Shown: positions 45,093-58,123, counted from the first letter of the stretch. The stretch: DNA of 64,000 nucleotides from Halichondria panicea (GCF_963675165.1 NC_087383.1:1456979-1520978); one strand, 5' to 3'. Notes: generated from the letters alone by a model not told the origin. Program-made: numbers and translations.

Positions 45093-47431
45093 GGCTAGCT
45101 AGAGCAGTAGATACCGTGATTAGAAAAAAGACGGTAGGCAATCAATGAGCAGATAATTATATACACATGTATATGAGATAAGCAGTCTTCTCTAGCTTGG
45201 GCATGGGGGTCCGGGTCAAGACAGCTCAGCCCCGCCCCTGACTAAAAGACCCAGCATTGCAAGGGGAAAACCCTTTGCTGATCTATGCGGTATACAAACG
45301 TGCGGGGAGGACTAGACTTGCGCATGCGCGTGTACCTACTTTCAGTTAATTTTTGGTGTGATTAATTTTGTGTAGCTTCAGACAACGGAAATTTGTATGG
45401 TTCAAGCTCATACACTAAGATCTACTTAAATGAACACAACTACTGTGAATTAATGATGCCAATGTGGGCTGCCCATGGGGCATAGTGGTTCCTTTCGATG
45501 GGGAAGCTAGTGCTCAAAAGGGGAAAAATAGCATAATTTCCCAATGAGTGGGTAGAGCTCTCTTGGCGGTAATCTAAACCCAGGCACCAAATGAAATTTT
45601 GTTAAACTGAGCTAACTCATGCCTGTGTAGTCCTTCTTGTATCACTGATTAGCATTTTCAGTGTAGGCCTAATACGATTTCAGACTGCCTGAAATCTGGC
45701 AGTAGTAAGATACAATTAAAATGTTTTATACATAAAACAATTTTATACAATAATTATCATTGTATAATACGTTGTTTACACTGTACATCATACATTGCTT
45801 TGGTGCACCATGGTTGCATTAAAGATTAACGGCTCGTGTTGTTACCTTACCATGCACCACAGCCTGCAATCCATTAACGGCACTTAGCTGTGCAGACACT
45901 TCCAGTTGAATTAAGAAGTAATTCAAATGCATAGACAATCGGAATGTCTCCTTCGTGGTACAAGCAGGATATTGGTTACAGGAATCGCAGAGTTTTTATT
46001 AAACCTGTACCTTCTACTATTTAGAACAATTTATATTGTGCAGTGTCATGTATTTTCATTGTAAGAATCTCGAGAATACTTGATCACAGCCGACTAGCTC
46101 ACTATGACTATGACTATGAAGTTCAATCACATAAAAGGGGTATAAAATTATAGATAATTTAACTGTATATTAGTGTTACGCATGCAAAACACTAATCTCA
46201 GCATAATTATATTATATCAAGGACGCTTCCACTGTATTTAAATGAGGTGGATTTAAAGGATACTGAATTGAAATTCTAGTGATCACATTGGCTTAGACAT
46301 ACTCACTGTAGGACTTCCACAATACATATCTTGTTTCAACTGATAATTGAGTGCATGTGTACAAATACTTACACCTCTCCAGATGAGTTACCTCTTCTCA
46401 ATGAATCAGAGGAGCCTGGACTACTAGATCTAGATAAAAATCTAGAGGCTCACCAAGGCAAATGTTTGGAAATTACCAGCCCACTAGACTGATACTCTAA
46501 TGATCGTGTAACCGTGCACACTATACCTCTGACACTAACAGGGACTCTGTTTTGTGCCGGTCAAAGTTCTAACATTTTTCAATGTAATTTTATTATCATC
46601 ACTTCAGATTGCCTGAAATCAATAATGTCTTATCGAATCATAAAAAAAAGTGCACTACACAAATAATAATTGCAGTGGTAGGTGTGTGAGTACCGATGCA
46701 TGCAGGTGGTTGCACAAAATATCAATTAAAGAGCTTGAGTTATTACAAGCTTAAGCTGTCTGACCAGTCACCTCCACAGCCCACGGTCTTTTGATGGTAA
46801 GGATAATCTATTAACAGCACTTAAATTAGCTATGTTATGCAAACAACTCAGCAAGCCGCTTCCACTGTAATTATGAGGTGAAGTAGAAAGGATTCAGTAG
46901 TTGACAATTCTATGGAATCACTTGGGCACTATAGTTTTACAGAGACACAATTTTAAGGGTTCCTTCACCACATGCATAATATTATAGTTCTGGTATATTA
47001 TAGCATCACCCATGCATGCATGAGATCAGACATCAAAGGAAATAATTTCCAGCCGGTTCTCATTGTAAGCGTGGGAGGGAGAGAACATGAAACAGAACTG
47101 TTGTTAATTAAGTGCTGATATGTGCTAGAATCACATATCAGCACTTAGTCTTATAATTACATTTTTGGTCTAGAACATTCCTTACCTATAATTATGATTG
47201 TGTGTATAAATAGCTTAGGCTTGCACCTTATAAAATGATGAAGCTTTTCCTCACTGGGAAACCTAGAACCTTTTAGCAGTCCCTTACTGGGAACCTTTTT
47301 GCAGTGCCTCGCTGGGAAACCTATAGTCTAAGAACCGTTGTACTGTGGATTGGTAAAGCTTGCTCACAGTAGAGTCCAAGACAAGTGATGGTATGTTTTC
47401 AGCCTGCATGCAAGATGCGTTGTCAAGCATC
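45093..47431. other. Intergenic region with diverged duplicated segments
   Basis: No gene supported. Segments near 46225-46305 and 46855-46935 are diverged direct copies (CGCTTCCACTGTA, then AATGAGGTGG/TATGAGGTGA, GGATACTGAATTG/GGATTCAGTAGTTG, and CACATTGGC/CACTTGGGC). Others near 45680-45710 and 46600-46620 share AGACTGCCTGAAATC / AGATTGCCTGAAATC. The region probably includes upstream control sequence of the oxidase gene. Confidence 0.55.
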
Positions 47432-50400
47432 ATGCATTTTCTCATGCAGGCGTACGCATATGTTGCTATCATCACATTTTTGGTACTCTTATCTTGTGGC
47501 TCATGTATTCATGAGTCCAAAGCTGATCTTGATGATGCGAGAAATCAGCTTAGGAAATTGCTACTGCAAGAAATCATGATCAATGATGCCCGCAATGCAC
47601 AAGAGGATACTGGTAAGTTGCAGTATAGCTAGTCAGTAAAATGAGTGCATGCCATTTTGTTTGATACAGTGGAACAACAACTAAACAATAAATTGAACGA
47701 GGAAGATATTTTCGCAGAAAACGGTAAGATAATTCAAAAATCATTGCGATATATAATTATTCAGTTATCTCGGATAAATGTATCTATTATACTGGACCAT
47801 TTTATAGTGCGAGATGATGAAAAGGATACTTCTAACGGAATGGACCGAGTTCTGGAGCAATTTACCAAATTGATTCAAGGATTTGCAGACTCTGAATCAG
47901 AGGAGCCTGCATCACTTGCTGCCGACGAAGAACCAGAAACTGATGCAGAAGGCAAAGGTATATGCAAATCACTAGTAAACCTACTATAATATGCATTAGT
48001 TGCAAAGGTATATGCAAATCACTAGTCAACCTACTATAATATGCATTAGTTGTACATCGCTAAGACTTCCATATAGGCAGAAAGTATAGACTTACACCCA
48101 GGCACATGATTTTTATATGCAGTTTGCATCAAGTACATCGAAGTCACAGCAAAAACAGGATCTTTGAAGGGTTCCGCTCAACGTTATGGAGCACCCCCCA
48201 AAATGGTGATAGGCATACACAATGTAGCTCATGAGGCCACCCTGGAAGGAAACAAGTATGTAGGTGCTATGTACACCAAGCAGCTTTCTTTGTCCAGCTT
48301 TAAACCTTCAAACTCAATACCGAGCTGTCTTACTCAAGATATGATAACAAGTGTCAAGCTGAAAGAAGAGGGGGGTGATGGATGGTATGTAGCTTGGATC
48401 AAAACTGATATCTCTGGCTCTAACCATGCTTTCACTCCACTCACAAGAGATGATAATTTTAACAAATGGATCGATGGGGACGAAGCATACTTATATAGCT
48501 ACGATGCTACACTAGTTCCCCTCACTCTGCACAATACTAATCAAGCAGTTTGCATTAAGTACATCAAAGTTACAGCAAAAACAGGGTCTGTGAGTGGTGC
48601 CGCTCAGCGTTTGCAATATGGAGCACCCCCAAAATGGTGATAGGCATCAACAACTTAGCCCATGAGGCCACCCTGGAAGGAGACAAGAATTTAGGCGCTA
48701 TGTACACCATACAGCTATCTCTGTCCAGCTTTAAACCTTCAAACTCAATACCGAGCTGTCTTACTCAAGATATGATAACAAGTGTCAAGCTGAAAGCAGT
48801 GGATACTGATGGATGGTACATAAGCAACATCAAAACTGAAGTATCTGCCTACTCAAATTTCGATTTCACGTTACTCACAAATAATGACAATTTTAACAAA
48901 TGGGTCGATGGCAACGAAGCAGACTTATATACCTACGATGCTACACTAGTTCCCCTTACTTTGCAAAAACCGAACACCATCAAGGATACTCCCCACTGTG
49001 GCTATGGGATACCAGTTTGCGAGTGTGAAGCGGATGCTACTCAGTGCATTTTTAATATGGAGATTGATGAAATCATGACTTTCACAAGTTATCAAAAACT
49101 TGGAGTTGGATTGAGCGAGGGACTGGCTGTTCGAGCTGCACAAGGAGTGCTGTATAACATCGATGAGAGGTCAGGAAGTGCTGGACCACATCCAATTCAC
49201 AGTGGAAGGCAATGTGCTGAATTGGATAAGGAGAAATGCACCGATCCACAGTACGTTGATGGAAAGACTTATCGCATGGCTGTTGGAGTGAATGGTCAGA
49301 TTCCTGGGCCAACAATCATTGTTCACCATGGTCAAGAGGTGGTCATCCACGTCCATAACAACATGTCTACTGAAGGTAATTTATCAGTTGATTAATCTTT
49401 AATGGTATTTTTAATTTGTAACAATACACCATGCATATCATTATTTAGTGCATGCCTGATTTTGAGACAGGAAACTGTTTCAAACCTGATGCGTGTAACT
49501 ACGTATTGTAGTAATGTTTTACTTCAACTACCAATAGGTATATCAATCCACTGGCATGGAGTGCATCAGAGAGGAACGCCTTGGATGGACGGAGTGGGAC
49601 AAGTCACACAGTGTCAGATCGGCCCTTCTTCTAGCTACTCCTACACTTACATAGCCAGCCCATCTGGCTCATTCTGGTACCATTCACACAGTGGAGCACA
49701 GCGAACAGACGGTTTCTTTGGAGCTCTCATTGTTAAAGAACGACCCAATGAGTTGAATGATATCAAGACGAAACTCGGTTATCATGGTGTTAAAACATTT
49801 ATCGATGATCCTGCGGAGCATTCAATCACTCTTGTTGACTGGAATCAGGAGGCCTCTCTTAATGCATTCACACAAAGTCATGCTGGTCTAGGCTTCTTTG
49901 AAAATATACCTATAGGCCAAGTACCTAATGATTGGGATGAACCGTATGAAGTAACTAGAAGTATTGAGCGCGGAGGGGTTGGAGCACTTCCCTTTTACTC
50001 GGGCCTCATCAACGGGAAAGGAAGACACAATGATGTACCATACAGCAAGACAAGGCTCAGCGAATTCCGAGTCCAACAAGGCAATAGATATCGATTCCGA
50101 CTGATTGGTGCTCAAGGACTTTACGCGTACAAATTTTCGATCGATGGACATCGACTAACTGTTGTGGCCACTGATGGCTATTGGATTGAACCCGTGAATG
50201 ACGTTGACTACATCATAATTCATACTGGCGAACGCTATGATTTTATTCTTGATGCCAATCAGGATGCTAAGAATTACTGGTTGAGAGCAGAAACATTGGA
50301 AATAAATCTGAAAGGTGGTCCACCATATCGATCGCTAGGACATGTAGCTGAGGGAATACTGCGTTATGTAAACTCTGAAACAGTGATTCCGATCAGTTCA

Positions 50401-51384
50401 ACCCAGTATGAAGAAATCAAGTTGGGCTCTCCACCTATACAATGCTCCTCAAGTCATAAGTGCCATGCTGTCAATTGCCCGTTCAAAGATTTCCACCCAG
50501 CTTATTACACTGAGTGTACGAATGTTGACAAGCTGCGACTCCTTGAAGAAACTGACGAAGAAGAAATGCCCGCTGCTTATCCTTCACCCAATTGTCCAGA
50601 CTGTCTGCATTTTTTCAACTTTAACTTTGAAGGACATTCTGCTACAAGTTCTGTGAACGGACGCTCTTTTCTTCTTCCCCCTGCCCCACCACAAACACAG
50701 TATGACGATTACTTAAAACAAGGAACTCAATGTGACTTAGAAACAGAGTGTAACCCTGCAAGTCTTGCATGTATATGTACACAAGTGAGAGACATTCCAT
50801 ATGACAAGACGGTCCAGTTTGTTCTCACCGCCATGGGTACAGTCGATGCCGCTCATCCAATTCATTTGCACGGGCACACTTTTCATGTTGTGAAGATTGG
50901 CTACCCAGAGTATGACGATACGACTGGTTTCGTTGCTCAGAGAGATGGACCTGTGTGCGATAACATACAAACGAAACTTTCTATTCATAATCCCGATATT
51001 CAATGTGGAGACTCTTGTGGTGGAAGTGTGTGTCCAATAAATGGCTGCGATCCAAATCGTTGCACCAAGCCTGGATGGACGAATGGAAACTCTCCAGATA
51101 TGCAGATTCACAGTAAAACAATTCGTAAAGATACCGTTATGCTTCCTGCTGGTGGATATGTCGTTATCAACTTCAAGTCCGATAATCCGGGACAATGGTT
51201 CCTTCACTGTCACATTGAGGTACATCAGCTTTCTGGGATGGCCCTCATAATTAATGAAGCTCAGGATAAACAGGAGCTCCTCCAGTTGCCAGATAACCTA
51301 AACAAGTGTGGAGACTTTAACTTGAGCATGGAGCAGTACTTGAAGCTTACTAAAGGAACTGCAAAAGCTGCCAATTTTCTTTGA
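47432..51384 (+). CDS. Multicopper oxidase (laccase-like) with two PLAT-like modules; apparent frameshift
   Basis: Exons 47432-47612, 47670-47723, 47808-47957, 48123-49375 and 49539-51384. A signal peptide (MHFLMQAYAYVAIITFLVLL; an alternative upstream ATG is at 47393) and an acidic linker precede two tandem copies of a roughly 140-aa module: KLKEEGGDGWYVAWIKTDI and NKWIDGDEA, then KLKAVDTDGWYISNIKTEV and NKWVDGNEA. This pattern resembles PLAT/LH2. All four copper motifs follow: HWHGVH, WYHSHSG, HPIHLHGHTFH and HCHIEVHQLSGM, with a Met axial ligand. Such enzymes oxidise phenols or metals and reduce O2 to water. At 48626-48630 the second module has five Cs where the first has six, which puts a TGA at 48638 in the upstream frame. 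Either a frameshift, a sequence error, or two separate genes. Confidence 0.85.
47952..48051. repeat. 50-bp tandem duplication across an exon 3 donor
   Basis: Two near-identical 50-bp copies beginning GCAAAGGTATATGCAAATCA. The first spans the oxidase exon 3 donor (AAAG|GTATATG), so the second offers an identical donor 50 bp downstream. Confidence 0.9.
48116..48970. repeat. Tandem duplication of the PLAT-like exon segment
   Basis: Two direct copies (about 48116-48545 and 48543-48970) begin GCAGTTTGCAT(C/T)AAGTACATC, which is the acceptor plus exon start, and run to GTTCCCCT(C/T)ACT(C/T)TGCA. Long stretches are identical, for example TCAATACCGAGCTGTCTTAC. Confidence 0.92.
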
Positions 51385-51735
51385 ATTACAACAGCCGACA
51401 ATGAGAACAATGTAGACTTAGATTTTGAACTGTCAATGAAATTTCCTTCTAGTTAGTTTCTACTGCTGAAAATTTGTAGTGATTATCAACAATTGTACAT
51501 GGAAAGCACAGCTGAAAAACCCTGTATTGTGACAACACCCCCTATATTACTTGCCACTTTTTGTCTGTCCTACAAATGTTCATGTACTGCAGCGTAAAAC
51601 ATTGCCACATGTATACATGCGAATGACGTTGTAACAGATTGCCGTACGGAATTGTTTCCACAATATTTTTTGGTGTCCCATCAAATGCGTTTTCGGGGAT
51701 TTTATTACATTAGCTAACACTATATTGCATTCCAA
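51385..51735. other. 3' flank of the oxidase gene
   Basis: AT-rich, convergent with the next minus-strand relic. No gene. Confidence 0.5.
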
Positions 51736-53343
51736 TTATAATTCTAGTTTGCTAAGCATCAAGGTCATTATACTGTCACCATTTTCAAAGTCTATCTCAT
51801 TGTGATGCTTGGAGAACATTCTTCCATGCATGGCAACAGGTTTTACATCTGACCAATTTTGAGGTGTCATCTCTTCATCTTCATCTCCGTCCACTTGACT
51901 ATCGACAACGATATCAGGGTGACTAAAGTTAGACACACTTTCTTCGGTTAGTTTTATTTGACTCGTAGACGATAGTGGAATATCTGCTCAAATCTATTTT
52001 CTCCCGGAGTGGGCTAGCTTCAGAATCGAGATTGACGGTGTTTTAAGTATTTGCGTTGCCTAAGGAGGATGCAGCGGTGGTAGTGCCCGTGTTTTCCTTG
52101 TGTGTACAGTGCCTGTTCCTTCTTCGGAGTTTGTGTTCTTGTACTGTGAGGGGTGGAGGAGTTCGGACGTGTAGCGGCCACACGCCAGAAACTCTTTCTA
52201 TGATTCTCGAGCTTCTCGATTGAAATTAACAAAGAACAGAAATATAAAGAATCCTTGGGATGATGTGAAGACAGTAAACAAAACTTACAAGACAGTTCGA
52301 ACAATGTTGCTACCATTGATATATCGATTGTGAGTCCAGCAAAGAGCCAGGTGAGCCTGAACAGCAACATGACACCAGAGATGCCCACGAGTTGTCGGAG
52401 GGAAGTTAAAACTTTTCTCACTTGATCTCTTTATGTTTCCCTGGGTGTGTTTCAGCAGAATGACAATGACCCAGATGAAGATGACGACGTTAAAGAGGAG
52501 AATAACCAGTATAGGAGCCAGGAAAGCACCAAAGAACACTCCAGGATGCTTGAGGAAACAGCTGCATACAAAAACACAATCATTAAAATCATAGCCACAC
52601 AAACAGCACTGTATATATACCAAAACTTGCACATTGCCATCATCCATTGTATATAGATCTACACAATATGAAATTATTCTATTCACTCAAACTCACACTC
52701 CTCCAGTGACATCTCCAGTGATGGGGTCCACATTCCTAGTGATGATGAGGTCTGTCTCTGGAGTTGTACCGTCAGCCAGATCAATGATCATCGGGATAAG
52801 GACAGGAATCAAAGGGAACACTGTGGGGGGCGGTGGTAAACTATTTTTCTAGGCTGCCTTGAATAAGCCCACACAAGCTGAGTTTAGAGTAATCAATATT
52901 TTACCTTTAGGGACTCTAATACAGCAAGCAATGGTATAGTGGACATTATACTGGTACAACATTTTTCACCTCACTTGAAATATAATTTAAAAGCAAAAAA
53001 CAGACTGACTCTAAGGTTTGCATTTGAAAGGGGTTGTATAACAAGACACTAATTAAATGCATAATACTACATGCAACTTATGCCAACAAACTAGAGACAA
53101 AATGACTGGTCGTGATATTCATAAAGACTATTATTATGACTAGTTTCTGGAACATAAGCAAGGCCTCTGCCCCCATCCACATGACAGCCACCAGAGTGAA
53201 GTAGTGGATGAGGATGGACACAAACACACAGCCTCCGTACACCTCGATACGCTCAATACCCACAGCAAACACAATGAGCATGCACCGGATAGCTATGGAC
53301 AACTGAATGTGGTACTTGGAGTTGTCTCTCTCCCTAAGTTTTC
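51736..53343 (-). pseudogene. Adhesion-GPCR 7TM relic
   Basis: In order on the minus strand: TM2-3 (53100-53343; HYFTLVAVMWMGAEALLMF, typical of adhesion GPCRs), TM4 and loop (52688-52822; VFPLIPVLIPMIIDLADG), TM5 (about 52430-52560; GVFFGAFLAPILVILLFNVV), TM6 (about 52290-52420; RKVLTSLRQLVGISGVMLLF) and TM7 (52190-52250; GFFIFLFFVNFNREAR). TM5 and TM6 are in different frames with no splice sites between, and TM7 is out of frame with TM6. The extracellular region, GAIN domain and TM1 are absent. An acidic possible C-tail is at 51736-51930. I read this as a decayed gene fragment. Confidence 0.6.
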
Positions 53344-53985
53344 TGAGAAAAACACAGCTAACTTTTAACACAGCTAAACTTTTGCCACCCTTTCAGCACA
53401 CGAAAAAGTTATAACATCACAATGCAATGTGTACTCTAGCCTACAAAAGTAGAACGCCGCAAGTTTAGCCAGCGTTCTTTCACAAGTAGTCTAAACAATA
53501 ATGGGTAAAAAGCATAATGTACCCCAATCAAGTGTGGATGTATGGTAAGCCTACTGTTCCATGTATCAATCTAGCTCTGCTCTACCTATGGCTCTACTTA
53601 GTGTTCATAATGCGGAGTGTTTCAACCGTTTACACATAGAAGCCCGGTCGTTTTCAATCCTTTTCCTTTTCAAATTAACCTGCTATAAGGTATTATAATT
53701 TATTGACCGTGCATGGCTGTTGAAATTGTCTATCACAATAGGACTAGAGTGTTCAATGTTTCGTACATTACACACCTGCGTATTCATCATCATTGCTGTG
53801 CTGTTTATTGACCAAGTAGATTATTCATTTGCTGACCTGATTTTTAGCAACTAATACACTTCGATTCTGTACGCTACTTTCTCTGGTCAGTTACATTGTC
53901 ACTCAAGTATTAATGGAATATTGTAATTATAGGAAAAATCAATTGTCAATTAAAACAAATAATAATGGTCGAGATTAGACTGATC
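53344..53985. other. Intergenic, AT-rich
   Basis: No exon for TM1 of the GPCR relic and no other gene seen. Confidence 0.45.
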
Positions 53986-56900
53986 TCATGTACCTACATT
54001 TATCTCAGGTAGTCCATTTCTCTTCCTCTCTTTGTTAGCGTCCCAGAATACTGTGTTAATACAGGATATTAGACGGCTGGGTATCAACAATTTTGTCAGT
54101 TCAGAGCAGTGGGTGGTTAGATGTCTGGCAAGCGTCTTCATTCCATCTTTTGTTATGGTGTCATTGCCCCAAATGTACAGTGTTTTAAGCTTATTAATCA
54201 GTTTAGCTGATAGCTCCTCAATACTCTGATCAGTCAGTTTACAGTAACCCAAGTTCAATGTTCTCAGAGTCTTATTGACAGCAAGTCCAGCAGCAATGTG
54301 ACGACAGCTAGTCACTGTGTTACTAGACAAATTAAGATGTTCGAGGGAATTGTTATGATTCAAAAGTTGATAGAGGACAGCTCCATTGTCGTCTGATATT
54401 GTTAGTGAGCAACATTCCAGGTCCAGTCTCTTTAATGATGTGTTAGTCCACAAGGCCTCACAAAGATTCTTGAGCTCAGTGTTACCAATAACATTGCGTG
54501 ATAAACTAAGGTGTTCAAGAGTAGTGTTGTTTGTGCTCAGTAGTCGAGGGATTGCACCGTGATCGTTGAGAGATAGTGAGCAGTCATAGAGAATGAGATT
54601 CTTTAATGATGTGTTGGTTGACAAGGCCTCACAGAGTGTGCTAAGTCCACTGTTACCAATGGAATTGTTAGACAAAATCAATTTAGATATTAAACTAGTA
54701 CTCTCAATCACCTCAGCGATGTGACGTATCCCTTCTTCACGAATATAATTATTATGAAGGTAAAGAGTAATCTTGGATCGAGAGTATGAACACTTGCAGA
54801 GTCCTTGGGCCAGAAATTTGCAGCCTTGATCATCAATATAGCAACTTCTTAGGCGCAGTGTGAATTCTTTGCAGGTATTGTCACAAACTGATGCGAAATA
54901 TGATGCAAAGTATCCAACACAGAGGCAGTTGATAGGATTCATTGTAGTGTTATCAAGATCTAGATAGTGATTAAGAAGATTAGCCACAAATGCACACAGT
55001 GACGAGTCTTCAGCTTCGTACAAACAATTAATGAGGGACAACAAAAGGATCTTCGGCTCATAGCTCTTCTTCTCTTTCTCACTCTTGACAATGTTTTGAA
55101 GCAGATCGAAAATAGAGATCGGAAACGGACACAGGAATCGAGGTAACATGCTGAGAATTGGTCTACTAGTTCTCAGTTTGGTGATGCCAGCATAAAACTG
55201 GAAGACTGCACTGAATCGAGGATTGTCGAATAGCTTTTGGAAGACATAAATTTGTTGCTTGGGAGACATAAGAGAGATGTGGACTGCTGCTAGTAGCTCT
55301 TGAATAGACAGGTGGAGAAAGCAGTAGTAAACCAGATGACCATCGCTAGTGATACTGGAAACAGTTTGTAATAATCCAATGTTTGAAATGTCCTTCGGAA
55401 TGGAAAGAGTTGCCAAATTTGTATCAGTAAATGTCACTTTGTTTTCTTCAATCCCATGAAATGCAAGTTGACACATTTGTATGGACTGTGTTCTGATTTC
55501 TGAGGGCAGGGAGTCTGGGGATGTGATGTCTCCCACTGGAGTGGTCTTCCCTAACTTATCCTGGAGGTATCTCTTGAGAGAACTCTGGACAACTGATTTG
55601 AATATCCCGTGGTTGGATGTGGGGAGTGAGTGGTTATCAGAAAGAAAGCAATTAACGACAATGGAAGCATTGAGGGGGAGGTAACAGCTGCTTTCTACCA
55701 TTGGGTTCTCTCGAATTCTCTCCAGTAGAGTCTGCACAGCTTGTAAGTCACCTTGCAGACACTCGGTGAAGTACTGCTCTAGTTGATGTGGAGTGAACCC
55801 CAACACCTCCACTCTGGACGATACTAGTGGGTGGAGTTCAGCCGAAGATGATGGTCGAGATGTTACAATCACAGCTGATTCGTGTAGCGGACTTTCTCGT
55901 GACATGTATGGTCGGATTAGTTTATTGATGATGGAGTCTCTAGGGAGGTCAGAAGGAAGCTCGTCCCATCCGTCCAGCACCCACAGTACACCTTTGCCAT
56001 ACAGTGACATAATTGCAGTGTCTGTTTCATTAGCCATCGCTTTGTTTGTGCAAGGAAGTAAGTCAGAAATTGTAATGGCTTCTTTGACAAGTGGATCTCT
56101 CAGTCTCACGAGGATTGCAATATCGAACTCTTGGAACAGTTTCCCCTTTGCCCACTCCTGACAAATATGTAGAGCAAGGGTGCTCTTGCCAGAGCCGGGA
56201 GCTCCTTCAATTAACACAAACTTTCGTCTATCCCCAATCTCAGAGAAAATGTTTAACAAGTTGACTGGAGTTTTTTTAAGTAAAATATCATCAATTTTTC
56301 CTGTGATTGATAGTCTAAAAAATTCCTCATCGATTCTTCCTCTCTGTATTTTCTCCTTCTGAATCATGGCTAGTTTGAACACTTTCTTTGTTGGGACGGG
56401 AGGCCATTGTGTGGCTGATGTGGATATTTGTGCTCTGTAGCGACTTTGTAGGTAGTCTCTGTACGAGGACAGCTTGTGGTTCAGCAGGACCCTCTCTCGG
56501 GAGGGGGGACTCGAAATGGAGACTGTAAAGGTCATAGTAATAGTATTGCCTCGGCATATACATTGTTGTGTAGAAATTAATGATGTAAACTTGTTGTATG
56601 TGAGTAAACATAAGCAATTAGAAGAGTCTAGTAAACACATACAGGTATGCTCAGGGGCATTAAGGACTGTCCAAATTAAAATTACAAGGAATTTTGTTAT
56701 AATGATATTCATATACATTGCGTCACGACACTGTATTTAGAGGACAGAGCAGAGGCAGAGGAGGTACGACATCCGCGTGTCAAAGGAAACGTTTTAGACA
56801 CACATTCCTTAGGTCAAAGTTCGGAATGTGTGTGTTAAAGACATGCGGATGATACGCGGATGTCGTACCTCCTCTGGAGCAGAGGAGGTTGGACACGCGT

Positions 56901-57802
56901 CATAATGTTTTACGGAGGAAATGTGTGTGCATGGAGAGATATACGGAAACTTGCAGAGAACAGTAGCTATTCAGCCAAGTCAAAAGCCTGCAAGCGATTT
57001 TAGCACTCCATACTAGTAGTAAATGATGCTAAAAATACCCAGTGAAACTAGAAACTGAGTAGCATAGTCATACTAGAAGCAAGATTAGTTACAAACATCG
57101 ATCGAGTTGTTGCTGCACTTAAGAGGAGATCTCAGGGACAATTCAGGTAAATCTTAGCATGTTGTTTGTGGTGACCATGATTACCTATGAATCTGCTTTT
57201 GCGCAGCAGGATTTCATCAGTATATAATATGTGCATCAGGATTCCAGGAAAAGATAGGATCTAACTAAGCTGGAACAAATGGTTTTAGTTTATAAATTTT
57301 TATGACAAAACAAAATTTGCCATTACTACGTTTAATATTCAATGTATGTGACGTACGTTGGCTTTTCTTAATTCTGGACGTGCCTTAATACACCTGAGTG
57401 TATGACAATGACAATACTCTCACACAATAATTCAGACTCACATTTGTCAAACAAGTACTTGCACACTCGAACAGCAACATTTTCTTTGAGTAGAGAGAGT
57501 GAGATGAGTAGTAGAGCTCGAAAGGTGGCTTCTAGGCCTTTGGTCAGTATCCAACATTTCAGAGCCAGCAACATTCCTGCCAGAGTGCCATCTACATAGG
57601 CTCTAGTCCTCACATCAGTTTGTTCTCCAGGTAAGAGCTCCAGTTTTTCAAGATAGCCATTGTGAACATTGTCAAAACATGCAGCTAACTCAGGTAGATC
57701 TGGTTCCTTTATTGTTGTATTGAGCTGCTCATCAGTCACTTTCATTTCTGTTTTCAGATTGTCAATAGTGAGCTCTGAGGGAATTCCCAATAAAATGGTC
57801 AA
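53986..57802 (-). CDS. NLR: Death-like domain, NACHT, LRR (5' end unresolved)
   Basis: A large exon (53986-56522) joins in phase to an upstream exon (57442-57802). The upstream exon encodes a roughly 120-aa Death-fold-like domain (TDEQLNTTIKEPDLPELAAC, KCWILTKGLEATFRALLL, NVAVRVCKYLF). The NACHT NTPase follows: Walker A LIEGAPGSGKSTLAL, Walker B GVLWVLDGWDELP, sensor IVTSRPSSS and the winged-helix area. At least seven LRRs come next (for example LSNNSIGNSGLSTLCEAL, LNLSSNTVTSCRHIA). NLRs are cytosolic pathogen or damage sensors; sponges have expanded sets. The upstream exon lacks an ATG. A candidate first exon, 58209-58233 (MAAKEQNQ, consensus GTGAGA donor), does not join in phase in my reading. 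Confidence 0.88.
56756..56877. mobile_element. MITE, CAGAGGAGG family, copy 4, exact 9-bp target duplication
   Basis: Ends CAGAGGAGGTACGACATCCG and inverted GTACCTCCTCTG; the interior is a further inverted repeat. Flanked by identical GAGCAGAGG at 56747-56755 and 56878-56886. In the intron between the Death-like and NACHT exons. Confidence 0.92.
56881..56902. mobile_element. Solo terminal repeat of the CAGAGGAGG family
   Basis: CAGAGGAGGTTGGACACGCG directly follows, and overlaps, the right target duplication of copy 4. Copy 4 therefore seems to have inserted into the end of an older family member. No matching right end was found nearby. Confidence 0.65.
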
Positions 57803-57845
57803 GTAGATCTACATGCATGTCTATAGTGATTGGACTATCTAGCTA

Positions 57846-58123
57846 GATCTGTCACGGGAATACCAGTTAGTCTGTCTGGAGAAAATTGGTCCGGGAGAGA
57901 CCGAATTTCCCCGAACTGTTATTGGCCAAAATTCCATGAAAAATTGTTCGGAAGACTGAATTTCCATGGAATTTCGATCCTCTGTAACTACGTCTTAGCA
58001 GAAGTTATTAGAGAGTTAGGGGTTAGGGTTTATATAGGGGTAGTGTTAGTGTCTTCCGAATTCTATGTAAGAAAGGTACTCTCGGAAAGTTTTTCCACCA
58101 GACCAATATTTCCGTGACAGATC
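57846..58123. mobile_element. Inverted-repeat element with GATCTGTCACGG ends
   Basis: Left end GATCTGTCACGGGAATACCA; right end inverted (GGTCTGGTGGAAAAACTTTC inside, CCGTGACAGATC outside). About 278 bp, non-coding. It lies between the Death-like exon and the candidate first NLR exon. GGGGTTAGGGTTT inside is too short to be telomeric. Confidence 0.7.

Noticed and set aside
47384-47579. Alternative reading frame at the start of the oxidase (MVCFQPACKMRC...)
   Set aside because: It does not continue into the next exon in phase; the frame with the signal peptide does.
58010-58030. Telomere-like GGGGTTAGGGTTT
   Set aside because: Single short occurrence inside an inverted-repeat element, not an array.
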